Source: WHSW01 sp963821025 (GTDB lineage: Bacteria; Actinomycetota; Thermoleophilia; Solirubrobacterales; 70-9). Taken from it: DNA of 64,000 bases. The DNA is taken from NCBI GenBank assembly GCA_963821025.1, contig CAWGCG010000003.1, positions 248,001-312,000 of the forward strand. The letters are read 5' to 3'. The position numbers and the translations under genes were made by a program. Positions 24,850-32,549 of this stretch are shown piece after piece. Within the stretch, counting starts at the first letter, position 1, and each line of letters begins with the position of its first letter. Under the pieces are notes generated by a model. The model saw only the letters and a list, made by a program, of their open reading frames with translations. It had not been told where the DNA came from and ran no database searches.

Positions 24850-24973
24850 CGGCTCTGAACACCGCCGTCAGCTCCTCGCCCGCTGGGAGGTCCTCGCCAT
24901 CGTCGCCGCCGCCGCAACCGACCACGAGCGAGGCCAGGATCAGAGCCGCCCCCGCTGCGATGCTCCTGCGTAT
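24850..24973 (-). pseudogene. Remnant of a lipoprotein gene (signal peptide and lipobox only)
   Basis: The minus strand of the scpB-rluB gap encodes RRSIAAGA, then ALILASLVVGCGGGDDGED and LPAGEELTAVF: a textbook lipoprotein signal with lipobox VVGC followed by a glycine/aspartate linker. The codon at the start position is ATA (plus strand 24971-24973), not ATG, and no other start lies close by. After about 40 residues the frame runs into the antisense of scpB with no recognisable domain. I read it as a decayed gene cut by rearrangement; the overlap with the rluB start codon may explain why this part persists. Confidence 0.5.
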
Positions 24974-25667
24974 GAGGCTGGGAAAATACCTCGCGCACTC
25001 GGGGGTCGCCTCGCGCCGCCGCGCCGAGGAGCTGATCGCCGCCGGCCGGGTCCGTGTCGGCGGCGAGGTGGCCCGCGACCCCGCCCGCGACGTCGAGCAC
25101 GCGAGCGGCGTCGAGGTCGACGGCAGGCCGGTCGGCCCCGAGCCGCGCGAGGTCTGGATGCTGAACAAGCCCGCCGGGGTCACCTCGACCGCGCGCGAGC
25201 CCGGCCGCCGGCGGGCGGTGACCGAGCTGGTCGCCTCCGAGCGCCGGCTCTATCCGGTCGGCCGCCTCGACGCCGACTCGACCGGCCTGATCGTGCTCAC
25301 CAACGACGGCGAGCTCGCCAACCGCCTGATGCACCCGCGCTACCGCGTCCCGCGCACCTACCGCGCGCGCCTGCGCCATCCGCCGAGTGAGCACGACCTG
25401 AAGCGGCTGCGTCACGGCCTCGTGCTCGACGACGGGCCGACCCAGCCGGCGCGGGTGAGGCGGATCTCGCCGCGGGTGATCGAGCTCACCCTGCGCGAAG
25501 GGCGCAACCGGCAGGTGCGGCGGATGGCCGAGGCGGTCGGCAACGAGGTGGTCGCGCTGACCCGGATCTCGTTCGGGCCATTGCAGCTCGGCGAGCTCGG
25601 CGAAGGGCAGGCGCGGCGCCTGCGTGCGTCCGAGCTGCGCCGGCTCTGGAAGGATGCGCTGTCGTGA
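24972..25667 (+). CDS. RluB/RsuA-family 16S/23S rRNA pseudouridine synthase
   Basis: Isomerises a specific uridine in ribosomal RNA; scpB-linked members usually correspond to RluB. The 231-residue product has an N-terminal S4 RNA-binding domain (MRLGKYLAHSGVASRRRAEE), the catalytic aspartate in GRLDADSTGLIVLTNDG, and LREGRNRQVRRM near the C-terminus. ATG 24972 gives the standard family N-terminus; ATG 24960 would add four residues. The stop overlaps aroH as GTGA. Confidence 0.9.
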   Translation: MRLGKYLAHSGVASRRRAEELIAAGRVRVGGEVARDPARDVEHASGVEVDGRPVGPEPREVWMLNKPAGVTSTAREPGRRRAVTELVASERRLYPVGRLDADSTGLIVLTNDGELANRLMHPRYRVPRTYRARLRHPPSEHDLKRLRHGLVLDDGPTQPARVRRISPRVIELTLREGRNRQVRRMAEAVGNEVVALTRISFGPLQLGELGEGQARRLRASELRRLWKDALS

Positions 25668-26050
25668 GCCAACCCGGGATCAGAGACCGCCTCTGGGCGG
25701 CGCGTGGCGCGATCCAGGCAGAGCGCAACTCCGACGAGGCGATCCTGAGCGCGACCGAGGACTTGATCGGCGCCCTGCTCGAGCGCAACGACATCGGGTC
25801 CGAGCACATCGTTTCGGTCATCTTCACCTGTACCGACGACCTCGACGCCGAGTTCCCGGCTGTCGCCGCACGCAAGCTGGGCCTCGATCACGTGCCGCTG
25901 CTCTGCGCGCGCGAGATCGACGTCCCGGGAGCGATGGAGCGGGTGATCCGGGTGATGGTCCACTACTACGCGGGCGAGGAGCAGCGCAACCAGCACGTCT
26001 ACCTCGGCGAGGCGCAGAAGCTGCGCGCCGACCTTCATTCCGCGCAGTGA
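25664..26050 (+). CDS. aroH: AroH-type monofunctional chorismate mutase
   Basis: Converts chorismate to prephenate, the branch step to phenylalanine and tyrosine. The 128-residue product is of the trimeric Bacillus AroH type: RDRLWAARGAIQAERNSDEAIL at the N-terminus (an active-site arginine), ATEDLIGALLERN, SVIFTCTDDLDAEFPA and PLLCAREIDVPGAM. Its GTG overlaps the rluB stop. It opens the aromatic amino acid region; a hisC-like gene, aroF, tyrA and aroA follow within 7 kb. The 148 nt after it hold no gene that I can see. Confidence 0.92.
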   Translation: MSQPGIRDRLWAARGAIQAERNSDEAILSATEDLIGALLERNDIGSEHIVSVIFTCTDDLDAEFPAVAARKLGLDHVPLLCAREIDVPGAMERVIRVMVHYYAGEEQRNQHVYLGEAQKLRADLHSAQ

Positions 26051-26198
26051 GCGGGGCTCCTGCGGCGCCCCCGCACGGAGCCAACAGTGCTCCGCCAACA
26101 CGCCGGGGCGAGTTTCATCCGCATAGCGAGCATTTCGCGCCCCGGCCGGGGGCGAGTGCAAGGCATTCCGCCTCGACCCGATTCCGCACAATAGGCGC

Positions 26199-27290
26199 GT
26201 GAGCGTCCACTTCGCCCGCAAGCTCGCCGAGATCCCCGGCTACGCCGCCGGGGTGCCCGCCGGCAAGGCGCCGGAGGCGATCGTCGGCGCCGACATCGCG
26301 CAGCTCGCCTCGAACGAATCGCCCTGGGGGCCGCACCCCGCCGTCGCCGAGGCGATCGCCCGGGCGGCGCAGGCTTCGAATCGGTACCCCGACCCGGCGG
26401 CGACCCTGCTGCGGCGGAGGATCGCCGAGCGCCACGAGACCGACCCGGCCCAGGTGGCCGTCGCCAACGGATCCTGCGAGATCCTGCTGGCCGCCGCGAT
26501 GGCGCTCTGCGAGCCGGGGGCGGAGCTCGTCTACGCCTGGCCCTCGTTTTCGATCTATCCCTACCTGGCGCCGCTCTCGGGCGCCCGCGAGATCCGGGTC
26601 CCGCTGGCCGAGGGCGATCTTCACGATCTCGACACGATCGCGGCCGAGATCACGGCGGCGACCCAGCTGGTGATCGTCTGCAACCCGAACAACCCGACGG
26701 CCACCCACATTCCGGCGGCGCGAATCGCCGAGTTCTGCGCTCGGGTGCCCGATCACGTCACCGTGGTCCTGGACGAGGCCTACGTCGAGTTTCAGCTCAA
26801 CGACGATCCGGACGCGACCGCCGACCTGCGCCGCGACTTCCCCAACCTGGTCTTGCTGCGGACCTTCTCCAAGGTCTACGGGCTCGCCGGCCTGCGGGTC
26901 GGCTACGCGCTTTGCCCGCCGGCGTTCAGGGCCGCGGTCGACGCCGTCCGCCAGCCGTTCAGCGTCAATGCCGTCGCTCAGGCGGCGGGCGCCGAGGCGC
27001 TGCGCCACTCCGACGACGTCAGCCGCCGGGTCGAGCGCACGATCGTCGAACGGGTGCTGGTCTCCGAGGGTGTCCGCGAGCTCGGTCTCGAGACCCCCGA
27101 CTCGCACGCCAACTTCTCCTGGGTCTCACTCGGCGACCGCGACGAGGCCGCGATCATCGAGGCGCTCGCCGAGGAGCAGGTGATCGTCCGCGCCGGCACC
27201 CCGCTGGGCGGACCCGGCCACATCCGGGTCACCTACGGGGCCCCCGAGCACAACCGCCGCTTCCTCGCTGCACTCGAGCCGTTGCTCTAG
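26199..27290 (+). CDS. hisC: HisC-family aminotransferase, probably histidinol-phosphate or aromatic
   Basis: PLP-dependent class I/II aminotransferase. The 363-residue product has QLASNESPWGPHPAV, VANGSCEILLAAAM, VCNPNNPTATHI, VLDEAYVEF and the PLP lysine in RTFSKVYGLAGLRVGY. HisC and actinobacterial aromatic aminotransferases belong to one family and cannot be separated here by eye. The neighbours (aroH before, aroF-tyrA-aroA after, no his genes) favour transamination of phenylpyruvate or hydroxyphenylpyruvate. GTG 26199 follows CACAAT (26187-26192) by 6 nt, consistent with a leaderless start. Confidence 0.85.
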   Translation: MSVHFARKLAEIPGYAAGVPAGKAPEAIVGADIAQLASNESPWGPHPAVAEAIARAAQASNRYPDPAATLLRRRIAERHETDPAQVAVANGSCEILLAAAMALCEPGAELVYAWPSFSIYPYLAPLSGAREIRVPLAEGDLHDLDTIAAEITAATQLVIVCNPNNPTATHIPAARIAEFCARVPDHVTVVLDEAYVEFQLNDDPDATADLRRDFPNLVLLRTFSKVYGLAGLRVGYALCPPAFRAAVDAVRQPFSVNAVAQAAGAEALRHSDDVSRRVERTIVERVLVSEGVRELGLETPDSHANFSWVSLGDRDEAAIIEALAEEQVIVRAGTPLGGPGHIRVTYGAPEHNRRFLAALEPLL

Positions 27291-27841
27291 CTCGCCTGGC
27301 GCCGGCGCCACTCGGGCTCGAGCATCGAGTAGACGACCAGGTCGTGGTAGCGGTCGGTGAACCGCTCGGCCTCGCGCAGGATGCCCTCGGCGACGAACCC
27401 GAGGCGCTTGCAGACGGCGGCGCTGCGGGCGTTGCCGACGGCGACTCTGATCTCCACCCGGTGCAGCTCCCAGACGTCGAAGGCGTGGTCGACCACGGCG
27501 CTGACCGCCGATGTGACCAGGCCCCGACCCTGATCGCGCTCGCCGATCCAATACCCGATGCTGACCCTGCCGTTGGCGCGGTCGAGCGCGTGGCAGCCGA
27601 TCACTCCGGCGATCCTCCCGCCGGCGACGATCGCCGCCTGGAAGCTGCCGTCGGCGCGCTCCTGATCGCGGGCGCCGCGGATGAAGTCGGCCGTGCCCGC
27701 CGCGCTCTGGTCCTGCGCCCAGGGCATCCACGGCGACAGGTGGTCACGATTGTCCTCGACCAGCGCGTAGAGCTCGCCGGCGTCGGCGCCGGCGAGCGGG
27801 CGGACGACGACCTGGTCGGAGAGCCGGAAGAAGACCGCCAC
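27287..27841 (-). CDS. GNAT-family N-acetyltransferase (RimJ/RimL-like)
   Basis: The product has the RimL-type layout: VVVRPLAGADAGELYALVEDNRDHL, then WMPWAQ, the acetyl-CoA loop in GYWIGERDQGRGLVTSAV, and RVAVGNARSAAVCKRLGF. Such enzymes acetylate the N-termini of ribosomal proteins or small amines; the substrate is not evident. GTG 27841 (184 residues) starts 4 nt after the upstream M15 stop and was preferred; GTG 27880 would overlap that gene. It is convergent with the hisC-like gene, overlapping by 4 nt. Confidence 0.85.
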   Translation of the reverse strand: MAVFFRLSDQVVVRPLAGADAGELYALVEDNRDHLSPWMPWAQDQSAAGTADFIRGARDQERADGSFQAAIVAGGRIAGVIGCHALDRANGRVSIGYWIGERDQGRGLVTSAVSAVVDHAFDVWELHRVEIRVAVGNARSAAVCKRLGFVAEGILREAERFTDRYHDLVVYSMLEPEWRRRQAS

Positions 27842-27845
27842 GCGG

Positions 27846-28481
27846 CTACTCGCCGTTGGTGGAGAAGTGCTGGTAATCACGCGTCAAGCCCGGCCACGAC
27901 CCGCCCCACCGCCAGCCCGCCCGCTGCGCGAACGCCCTCACCACCGGGTCGCCCGCGTGGATCACCCCCTCGGCGTCGCTGGAACGGTCGGCATAGGGCG
28001 CCCCGGCGGCAGGGGAGACGTGCGAGCCCGAGACGTAGGGGTTCTCGACCGGGTTGAGGTCGATCGCGCGCCCGTAGGCGTGCATCGACCAGCGCCGAGT
28101 GCCGGCGACGAAGCGGCAGTTGAAGGCGGAGGTGTTGTCGGCGTTCATCGAGCGGTGGTCATCGGCGCCGTAGCGGTCGATCAGCTCCATGCGGCGGATC
28201 GGGTACCCGACCCGGTACAGGCGCCGCATCACCGCGACGATCTCGTCGGCCTCGGCGCGATGGACGATCAGCCGGCCGCGGTGGTCCTCGCCGTCGAATC
28301 CCCGGTGGCGGACCTCGACCAGGCGCAGCTTCGCCAGCCCGACCGGACAGCCGCGATGCCAGGAGCTGCCAACCACCCGCTCCTTCACCTGCCCGCGAAT
28401 CGGCTCGGTGTGCCCGCTGAAGCCGGGACCGGCGCCGGCCGCCAGCGAGCTCGCGAGGACGGCGATCGCGGTGCTCAGCAT
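27846..28481 (-). CDS. Secreted M15-family peptidase (VanY/endolysin-like)
   Basis: Zinc peptidase expected to cleave D-Ala-D-Ala or L-Ala-D-Glu bonds in peptidoglycan. The 211-residue product has an N-terminal hydrophobic signal (MLSTAIAVLASSLAAGAG), and the M15 zinc motif SMHAYGRAIDLNPVENPYV with the second histidine in DYQHFS, preceded by GWRWGGSWPG. Its 5' end faces the aroF leader region, from which it is divergently transcribed; the GNAT gene lies directly downstream. Confidence 0.85.
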   Translation of the reverse strand: MLSTAIAVLASSLAAGAGPGFSGHTEPIRGQVKERVVGSSWHRGCPVGLAKLRLVEVRHRGFDGEDHRGRLIVHRAEADEIVAVMRRLYRVGYPIRRMELIDRYGADDHRSMNADNTSAFNCRFVAGTRRWSMHAYGRAIDLNPVENPYVSGSHVSPAAGAPYADRSSDAEGVIHAGDPVVRAFAQRAGWRWGGSWPGLTRDYQHFSTNGE

Positions 28482-28501
28482 CGGTCGAATCTACCCACAG
28501 T

Positions 28502-28530
28502 TTGCGGTTTCACCCGCTCCGTGGTACAAA
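28502..28530 (+). promoter_or_regulatory. Predicted promoter of the aroF leader
   Basis: TTGCGG (28502-28507) and TACAAA (28525-28530) are separated by 17 nt, a good match to -35/-10 spacing. The start of transcription would fall at or next to GTG 28538, so the leader peptide would be read from a leaderless mRNA. Confidence 0.6.
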
Positions 28531-28537
28531 ACCGCCC

Positions 28538-28627
28538 GTGAACCGCGAGGTCGCATCGGCTCTCACCCGCGCCCGCAAGGGCTCCCAGCCGAGCACCTGG
28601 TTCGCGTATTACTGGCGATTTAGCTAG
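28538..28627 (+). CDS. Aromatic-rich leader peptide upstream of aroF
   Basis: A 29-codon reading frame from GTG 28538 to TAG 28625-28627. The last nine residues are WFAYYWRFS, six of them aromatic (2 Trp, 2 Phe, 2 Tyr), and the frame ends at the base of a perfect 10-bp inverted repeat. It lies 105 nt before aroF, encoding the first enzyme of the aromatic pathway. This is the arrangement of ribosome-mediated attenuators, where stalling at scarce aminoacyl-tRNAs changes the downstream fold. There is no Shine-Dalgarno, but the promoter position allows leaderless translation. Confidence 0.75.
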   Translation: MNREVASALTRARKGSQPSTWFAYYWRFS

Positions 28628-28712
28628 GCGTCCGGCCCGGCCGCAAGGCCTGTGAGCGAACAGCAGACAACTTCGCCGGACGCCGTAGCAATACTTGGTC
28701 CACGAGGTCCGG
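28627..28712 (+). promoter_or_regulatory. Attenuator-like alternative stem-loops before aroF
   Basis: GGCGTCCGGC (28627-28636) is perfectly complementary to GCCGGACGCC (28675-28684), with a GGCC-GCAA-GGCC mini-hairpin (28639-28650) in the loop. The core CCGGAC (28676-28681) can instead pair with a second GTCCGG at 28707-28712, just 3 nt before the likely ribosome-binding site GAAAGG (28716-28721). The two helices exclude each other. A ribosome at the leader stop codon would cover the first arm. No T-run follows, so control of aroF translation or a Rho-type mechanism is as likely as an intrinsic terminator. Confidence 0.65.
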
Positions 28713-28732
28713 ATTGAAAGGCTGAATCGCAA

Positions 28733-29758
28733 ATGATGATCGTGATGAAAGAGGGTGCGACGCAGGAGCAGATCTCCGACGTCGTCGAGCGAATCGAGGA
28801 GGTCGGCTGCGCCGCCCACATCTCGCGCGGCGACCTGCTCACCGTGATCGGTGCGATCGGCGATCGCGACCGGGTCGCCTCGCTCGGGCTCGAGGGGACC
28901 GCGGGCGTCGACCACCTGGTCCCGATCCTGAAGCCCTACAAGCTCGCCTCGGCGCAGTTCCGCAAGGGGGAGCGCACGGTGGTCGAGATCGACGGTCGGC
29001 GGATCGGCGGCGACCACTTCGGCCTGATCGCCGGGCCGTGCACGGTGGAGAGCCGCGAGCAGACGCTCGAGGTCGCCCGCGCCGTCAACGACGCCGGCGC
29101 CGCGATGATGCGCGGGGGCGCCTACAAGCCGCGGACCTCGCCGTACAGCTTCCAGGGACTCGGGGTCGCCGGCCTGCGGCTGCTCCAGGAGGCAAAGGAG
29201 GAGACCGGCCTGCCGATCGTCACCGAGCTGATGGACGTCCGCGACACCGAGGACGTGGTCGAGGTCGCCGACGTGATCCAGATCGGCGCCCGCAACATGC
29301 AGAACTACACCCTGCTGACCGAGGTCGGGCGGACCGGCAAGGCGGTGCTGCTCAAGCGCGGGCTCTCCTCGACCCTCGAGGACCTGCTGATGGCGTCCGA
29401 GTACGTGCTCAAGGAGGGCAATCCGAACGTGATCCTGTGCGAGCGCGGGATCCGCACCTTCGAGACGGCTTACAGGTTCACCCTCGACCTGATGGCGATC
29501 CCGGCGCTGCGCGAGCTCACCCACCTGCCGATCGTGGTCGACCCCAGCCATGCGCCCGGGCGCCGCGACTGGGTCCCCTCGATGTCGCTCGCTGCGGCCG
29601 CGGCCGGTGCCGACGGGGTCATGGTCGAGGTCCACAACGACCCCGAGCACGCGATCTGCGACGGGCCGCAGGCCCTGCCGACGGCCGGGTTCGCCGACTA
29701 CGCCGAGCAACTCCGGCGGGTGGCCGAGGTGGCGGGCAAGCAGGTCGCGGCCGTTTGA
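28733..29758 (+). CDS. aroF: AroF, 3-deoxy-7-phosphoheptulonate (DAHP) synthase, type I-beta
   Basis: First enzyme of the shikimate pathway, joining phosphoenolpyruvate and erythrose 4-phosphate. The 341-residue product begins with a ferredoxin-like regulatory domain of about 70 residues (MMIVMKEGATQEQISDVVER), then the KDO8P/DAHP barrel with IAGPCTVES, MRGGAYKPRTSPYSFQGLG, VLLKRGLSSTLEDLL and VVDPSHAPGRRD. It is the Thermotoga/Bacillus-type enzyme. ATG 28733 or 28736 may be used. Expression is probably attenuated through the upstream aromatic leader. tyrA follows. Confidence 0.95.
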   Translation: MMIVMKEGATQEQISDVVERIEEVGCAAHISRGDLLTVIGAIGDRDRVASLGLEGTAGVDHLVPILKPYKLASAQFRKGERTVVEIDGRRIGGDHFGLIAGPCTVESREQTLEVARAVNDAGAAMMRGGAYKPRTSPYSFQGLGVAGLRLLQEAKEETGLPIVTELMDVRDTEDVVEVADVIQIGARNMQNYTLLTEVGRTGKAVLLKRGLSSTLEDLLMASEYVLKEGNPNVILCERGIRTFETAYRFTLDLMAIPALRELTHLPIVVDPSHAPGRRDWVPSMSLAAAAAGADGVMVEVHNDPEHAICDGPQALPTAGFADYAEQLRRVAEVAGKQVAAV

Positions 29759-29785
29759 CGGAGCACCTGGCTGCTCAGAGTCTTG

Positions 29786-30874
29786 ATGCGGATCGCGATT
29801 CTCGGCGTCGGCCTGATCGGCGGCTCGATCGGGCTCGCGGCGCGTGGGCGTCTCCGCGCCGAGGTGATCGGCTTCGATCCCGACGCTGCCGGGCTCGACC
29901 GGGCGGTTGAGCTCGGGGCGCTCGATCGCGCCGCGAGCTCGATCGATGCGGCGATGGCCGAGGCCGAGGTCGCCTTCTGCGCGGCACCGGTCGGGGCGCT
30001 GCCGGAGCTGGTCGCCGCGGCGCTCGCAGCCGGTGGCAACGCTGTGGTCAGCGACGTCGGCTCGACCAAGCGCGCGCTGATCGACTCGCTTGCCTCCGAT
30101 GCGCGCGCCTCGCGCTTCATCGGCGGCCACCCGCTCGCCGGCGCCGAGACCTCCGGGGTCGAGAACGCCGGCGCCGAGCTGCTCGACGGCGCCCGCTGGT
30201 ACCTGACCCCCGCCGAAGGCGCGAGCGGGGTGCACTACGACCTCCTGCAGCGAACGATCTCGGGTCTCGGCGCGCGTCCGCAGGCGATCGATCCCGAGAC
30301 CCACGACCGGGTGATGGCAACCGTGAGCCACCTCCCGCATGTGCTCGCCAACGTGCTCGTCCAGGAGGCCGCCTCGGCGCTCTCGGAGGAATCCGAGCGG
30401 CTGCCCGAGGTGGGACCGAGCTTTCGCGACACGACCCGGGTCGCCGGCGCCAACCCGGCGATCTGGAGCGAGATCTTCGCCACCAACTCCGACGCGGTCG
30501 CGGGCGAGATCGAGGCCGTCGCCGAGCGCCTGCGCGAGGCCGCCGAGCTGATCCGCGCCGGCGACAGCACGGCGGTCGGCGCCTGGCACCGGGCCGCCGG
30601 CGCGGATCGCCGCCGCCTGCTCGAGTCCGAGCTCGCAGGCGGCACCCTGCGGGAGCTGCGAATCGCGGTCTCCAACCGGCCCGGCACGGTCGCCGAGATC
30701 GCGCTGGCGCTGGGGCGCGAGCAGGTCAACATCGAGGACATGGCGCTCTACCCGGCGCCCGACCAGCGCACCGGCGCGATCTCGATCTGGGTTACCGGGG
30801 AGGCCGAGGCCGAGCGGGCGACCGAGGTCGTCCGCGGGCTCGGCCACTCGGTCTCGATCGTCGGGGGCGCATGA
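29786..30874 (+). CDS. tyrA: TyrA, prephenate dehydrogenase with ACT domain
   Basis: Oxidatively decarboxylates prephenate to 4-hydroxyphenylpyruvate for tyrosine. The 362-residue product has an N-terminal NAD-binding motif (IAILGVGLIGGSIGLA), DVGSTKRALID, GGHPLAGAETSG and SHLPHVLANVL, and a C-terminal ACT domain (RIAVSNRPGTVAEIALALG) for feedback by tyrosine. ATG 29786 was chosen over TTG 29783. It is 27 nt after aroF and overlaps aroA as ATGA, so it should share the aroF attenuator. Confidence 0.94.
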   Translation: MRIAILGVGLIGGSIGLAARGRLRAEVIGFDPDAAGLDRAVELGALDRAASSIDAAMAEAEVAFCAAPVGALPELVAAALAAGGNAVVSDVGSTKRALIDSLASDARASRFIGGHPLAGAETSGVENAGAELLDGARWYLTPAEGASGVHYDLLQRTISGLGARPQAIDPETHDRVMATVSHLPHVLANVLVQEAASALSEESERLPEVGPSFRDTTRVAGANPAIWSEIFATNSDAVAGEIEAVAERLREAAELIRAGDSTAVGAWHRAAGADRRRLLESELAGGTLRELRIAVSNRPGTVAEIALALGREQVNIEDMALYPAPDQRTGAISIWVTGEAEAERATEVVRGLGHSVSIVGGA

Positions 30875-32205
30875 GCGAGCGCTTTCGGCCCGCCGGCCCG
30901 CTGCGCGGAGCGCTGGTCGCGCCGCCCGACAAGTCGATCTCTCACCGGGCGGCGATCGTCGCGGCGATGGGGGAGGGGGAGACGGTGGTCGAGAACTACC
31001 TCGACGCCGAGGACACCCGCTCGACCCTGGCCGCCGTGCGGGGGCTCGGGGCCGAGGTCACCGAGATGGGTCAGGGCGAGCTGCGCATCGGCGGCGTCGG
31101 CCTGCGCGGGGCCGGCCCGGCGCGGATCGACGTCGGCAACGCCGGCACCCTGCTGCGGATCCTCCCGGGCTGGCTCGCGGGACAGCCCGGCGGCGAGTGG
31201 ACGCTCGACGGCGACGAGTCGATCCGCCGGCGGCCTGTCGATCGGATCGCCGAGCCGCTGGGCCGGATGGGCGCCGAGATCGAGGCGCGTGAGCGGCGGC
31301 TGCCGCCGCTCACGGTGCGCGCCTCGAACCTGCGGGGGATCGAATACCGCTCTCCGGTCGCCAGCGCGCAGGTCAAATCGTGCCTGCTGCTCGCCGGGCT
31401 GCTCGCCGAGGGCCCGACCTCGGTGATCGAGGCGCAGCCGACCCGCGATCACACCGAGCGGATGCTGCGGGCCGCCGGTGCGCGGATCCGCGTCTCAGAC
31501 GCCGGCACGCCGGTCACCATCCATGGTCGGCTTCCGGCGAGAAAGGTCACGGTCGAGCCCGGCGGCCGGCTCGAGCCCGGCGCGATCGAGATCCCGGGCG
31601 ACTTCTCGTCGGCCGCCTTCCTCTTGGTCGCGGCGCTGCTGGTGCGCGGCAGCGAGGTCCGAGTCGAGCGAGTCGGGACCAACCCCGGGCGGATCGGGCT
31701 GCTCGGGATCCTGACCAGGATGGGGGCTGGGATCGAGGTGATCGAGACCGCCGCCGCCGGGCTCGAGCCGACGGCGACGATCATCGCCCGCTCGGGCCCG
31801 CTGCAGGGCACCAGGGTGGGCGCCGGCGAAGTGCCGCTGGCGATCGACGAGCTCTCGCTGGTGGCGCTGGCGGCCTGCTTCGCCGAGGGCGAGACCGTCG
31901 TGACGGGGGCCGGTGAGCTGCGCCACAAGGAATCCGACCGAATCGCGACCGTGGTCGCAGCGCTGGGCGCCCTCGGGGCCCGGATCGAGGCCGGCGACGA
32001 CGGCTTCACCGTTACCGGGACCGGCGGCCTCGAGGGCGGCGCGATCGACGCGGCCGGCGACCACCGGCTGGCGATGCTCGGTGCGATCGCCGGTCTCGCC
32101 GCGCGCGAGGCGGTCGAGGTCCAGGGCTTCGAAGCCGCGGCGGTCAGCTACCCCGGCTTTGCCTCCGACCTGGCCGCGCTCGCTCAGGCTGCGCCGGCGG
32201 CGTGA
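30871..32205 (+). CDS. aroA: AroA, EPSP synthase
   Basis: Transfers enolpyruvate from PEP to shikimate 3-phosphate, the sixth shikimate-pathway step. The 444-residue product has PPDKSISHRAAIVAA with the conserved lysine, the GNAGTLLRIL segment (usual GNAGTxxR), RPVDRIAEPLGRMG, SAQVKSCLLLAGLLA, EIPGDFSSAAFLLVAA and GELRHKESDRI. The GNAGT loop keeps the common glycine-asparagine-alanine order. It overlaps tyrA by ATGA and its 3' end overlaps a convergent cupin gene by 22 nt. Confidence 0.95.
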   Translation: MSERFRPAGPLRGALVAPPDKSISHRAAIVAAMGEGETVVENYLDAEDTRSTLAAVRGLGAEVTEMGQGELRIGGVGLRGAGPARIDVGNAGTLLRILPGWLAGQPGGEWTLDGDESIRRRPVDRIAEPLGRMGAEIEARERRLPPLTVRASNLRGIEYRSPVASAQVKSCLLLAGLLAEGPTSVIEAQPTRDHTERMLRAAGARIRVSDAGTPVTIHGRLPARKVTVEPGGRLEPGAIEIPGDFSSAAFLLVAALLVRGSEVRVERVGTNPGRIGLLGILTRMGAGIEVIETAAAGLEPTATIIARSGPLQGTRVGAGEVPLAIDELSLVALAACFAEGETVVTGAGELRHKESDRIATVVAALGALGARIEAGDDGFTVTGTGGLEGGAIDAAGDHRLAMLGAIAGLAAREAVEVQGFEAAAVSYPGFASDLAALAQAAPAA

Positions 32206-32534
32206 CTGGGATGGCCCTCGCCGGGCCACGGTGAGAGCACCAGCAGCAGGCGCGCGTCCTCGGTCGCGGCCACCTCGTGGCGCTCCTTGGGATCGAAGAC
32301 GCAGAGCATCCCGGGGCCGCCGCTGGTGGTCGCGCCACCCATCTCGGTGATCTCGACCGCGCCCGAGATCACCAGCAGCCAGGCACGCTCATGGACCTGG
32401 TGTTCTTGCAGGCGCTCACCGGCGGGCAGCTGCAGCACGATCGCCCTGCCCTCTTCGTCGGAGCTGAGCACTTCCGGCTGGCGAGGCGCGACGTCGAGTT
32501 GCGCGATGTCCCAACTCTGCATCGCACGAACCAT
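32184..32534 (-). CDS. Small cupin-domain protein
   Basis: A single-domain cupin of 116 residues (ATG 32534) or 112 (ATG 32522). The conserved beta-barrel core is visible as IVLQLPAGERLQEHQVHERAWLLVISGAVEI, quoted here by its ends: LPAGERLQEHQVHE holds two histidines that could bind metal, and GMLCVFDPKERHEV a third. No enzyme activity can be assigned. It is the only minus-strand gene between aroA and cmk, overlapping aroA at its 3' end and starting 15 nt from cmk, and looks like an insertion into that gene string. Confidence 0.8.
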   Translation of the reverse strand: MVRAMQSWDIAQLDVAPRQPEVLSSDEEGRAIVLQLPAGERLQEHQVHERAWLLVISGAVEITEMGGATTSGGPGMLCVFDPKERHEVAATEDARLLLVLSPWPGEGHPSHAAGAA

Positions 32535-32549
32535 ATATTCACTCGCCAG

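Noticed and set aside
26051..26198. A GTG-started reading frame of about 36 codons before the hisC-like gene
   Set aside because: It has no amino acid bias, ribosome-binding site or stem-loop that would make it a leader peptide.
28475..30847. A 790-codon minus-strand open frame across aroF and tyrA
   Set aside because: Antisense shadow of two clear genes, of biased composition with no motif; it also runs through the aroF leader region.
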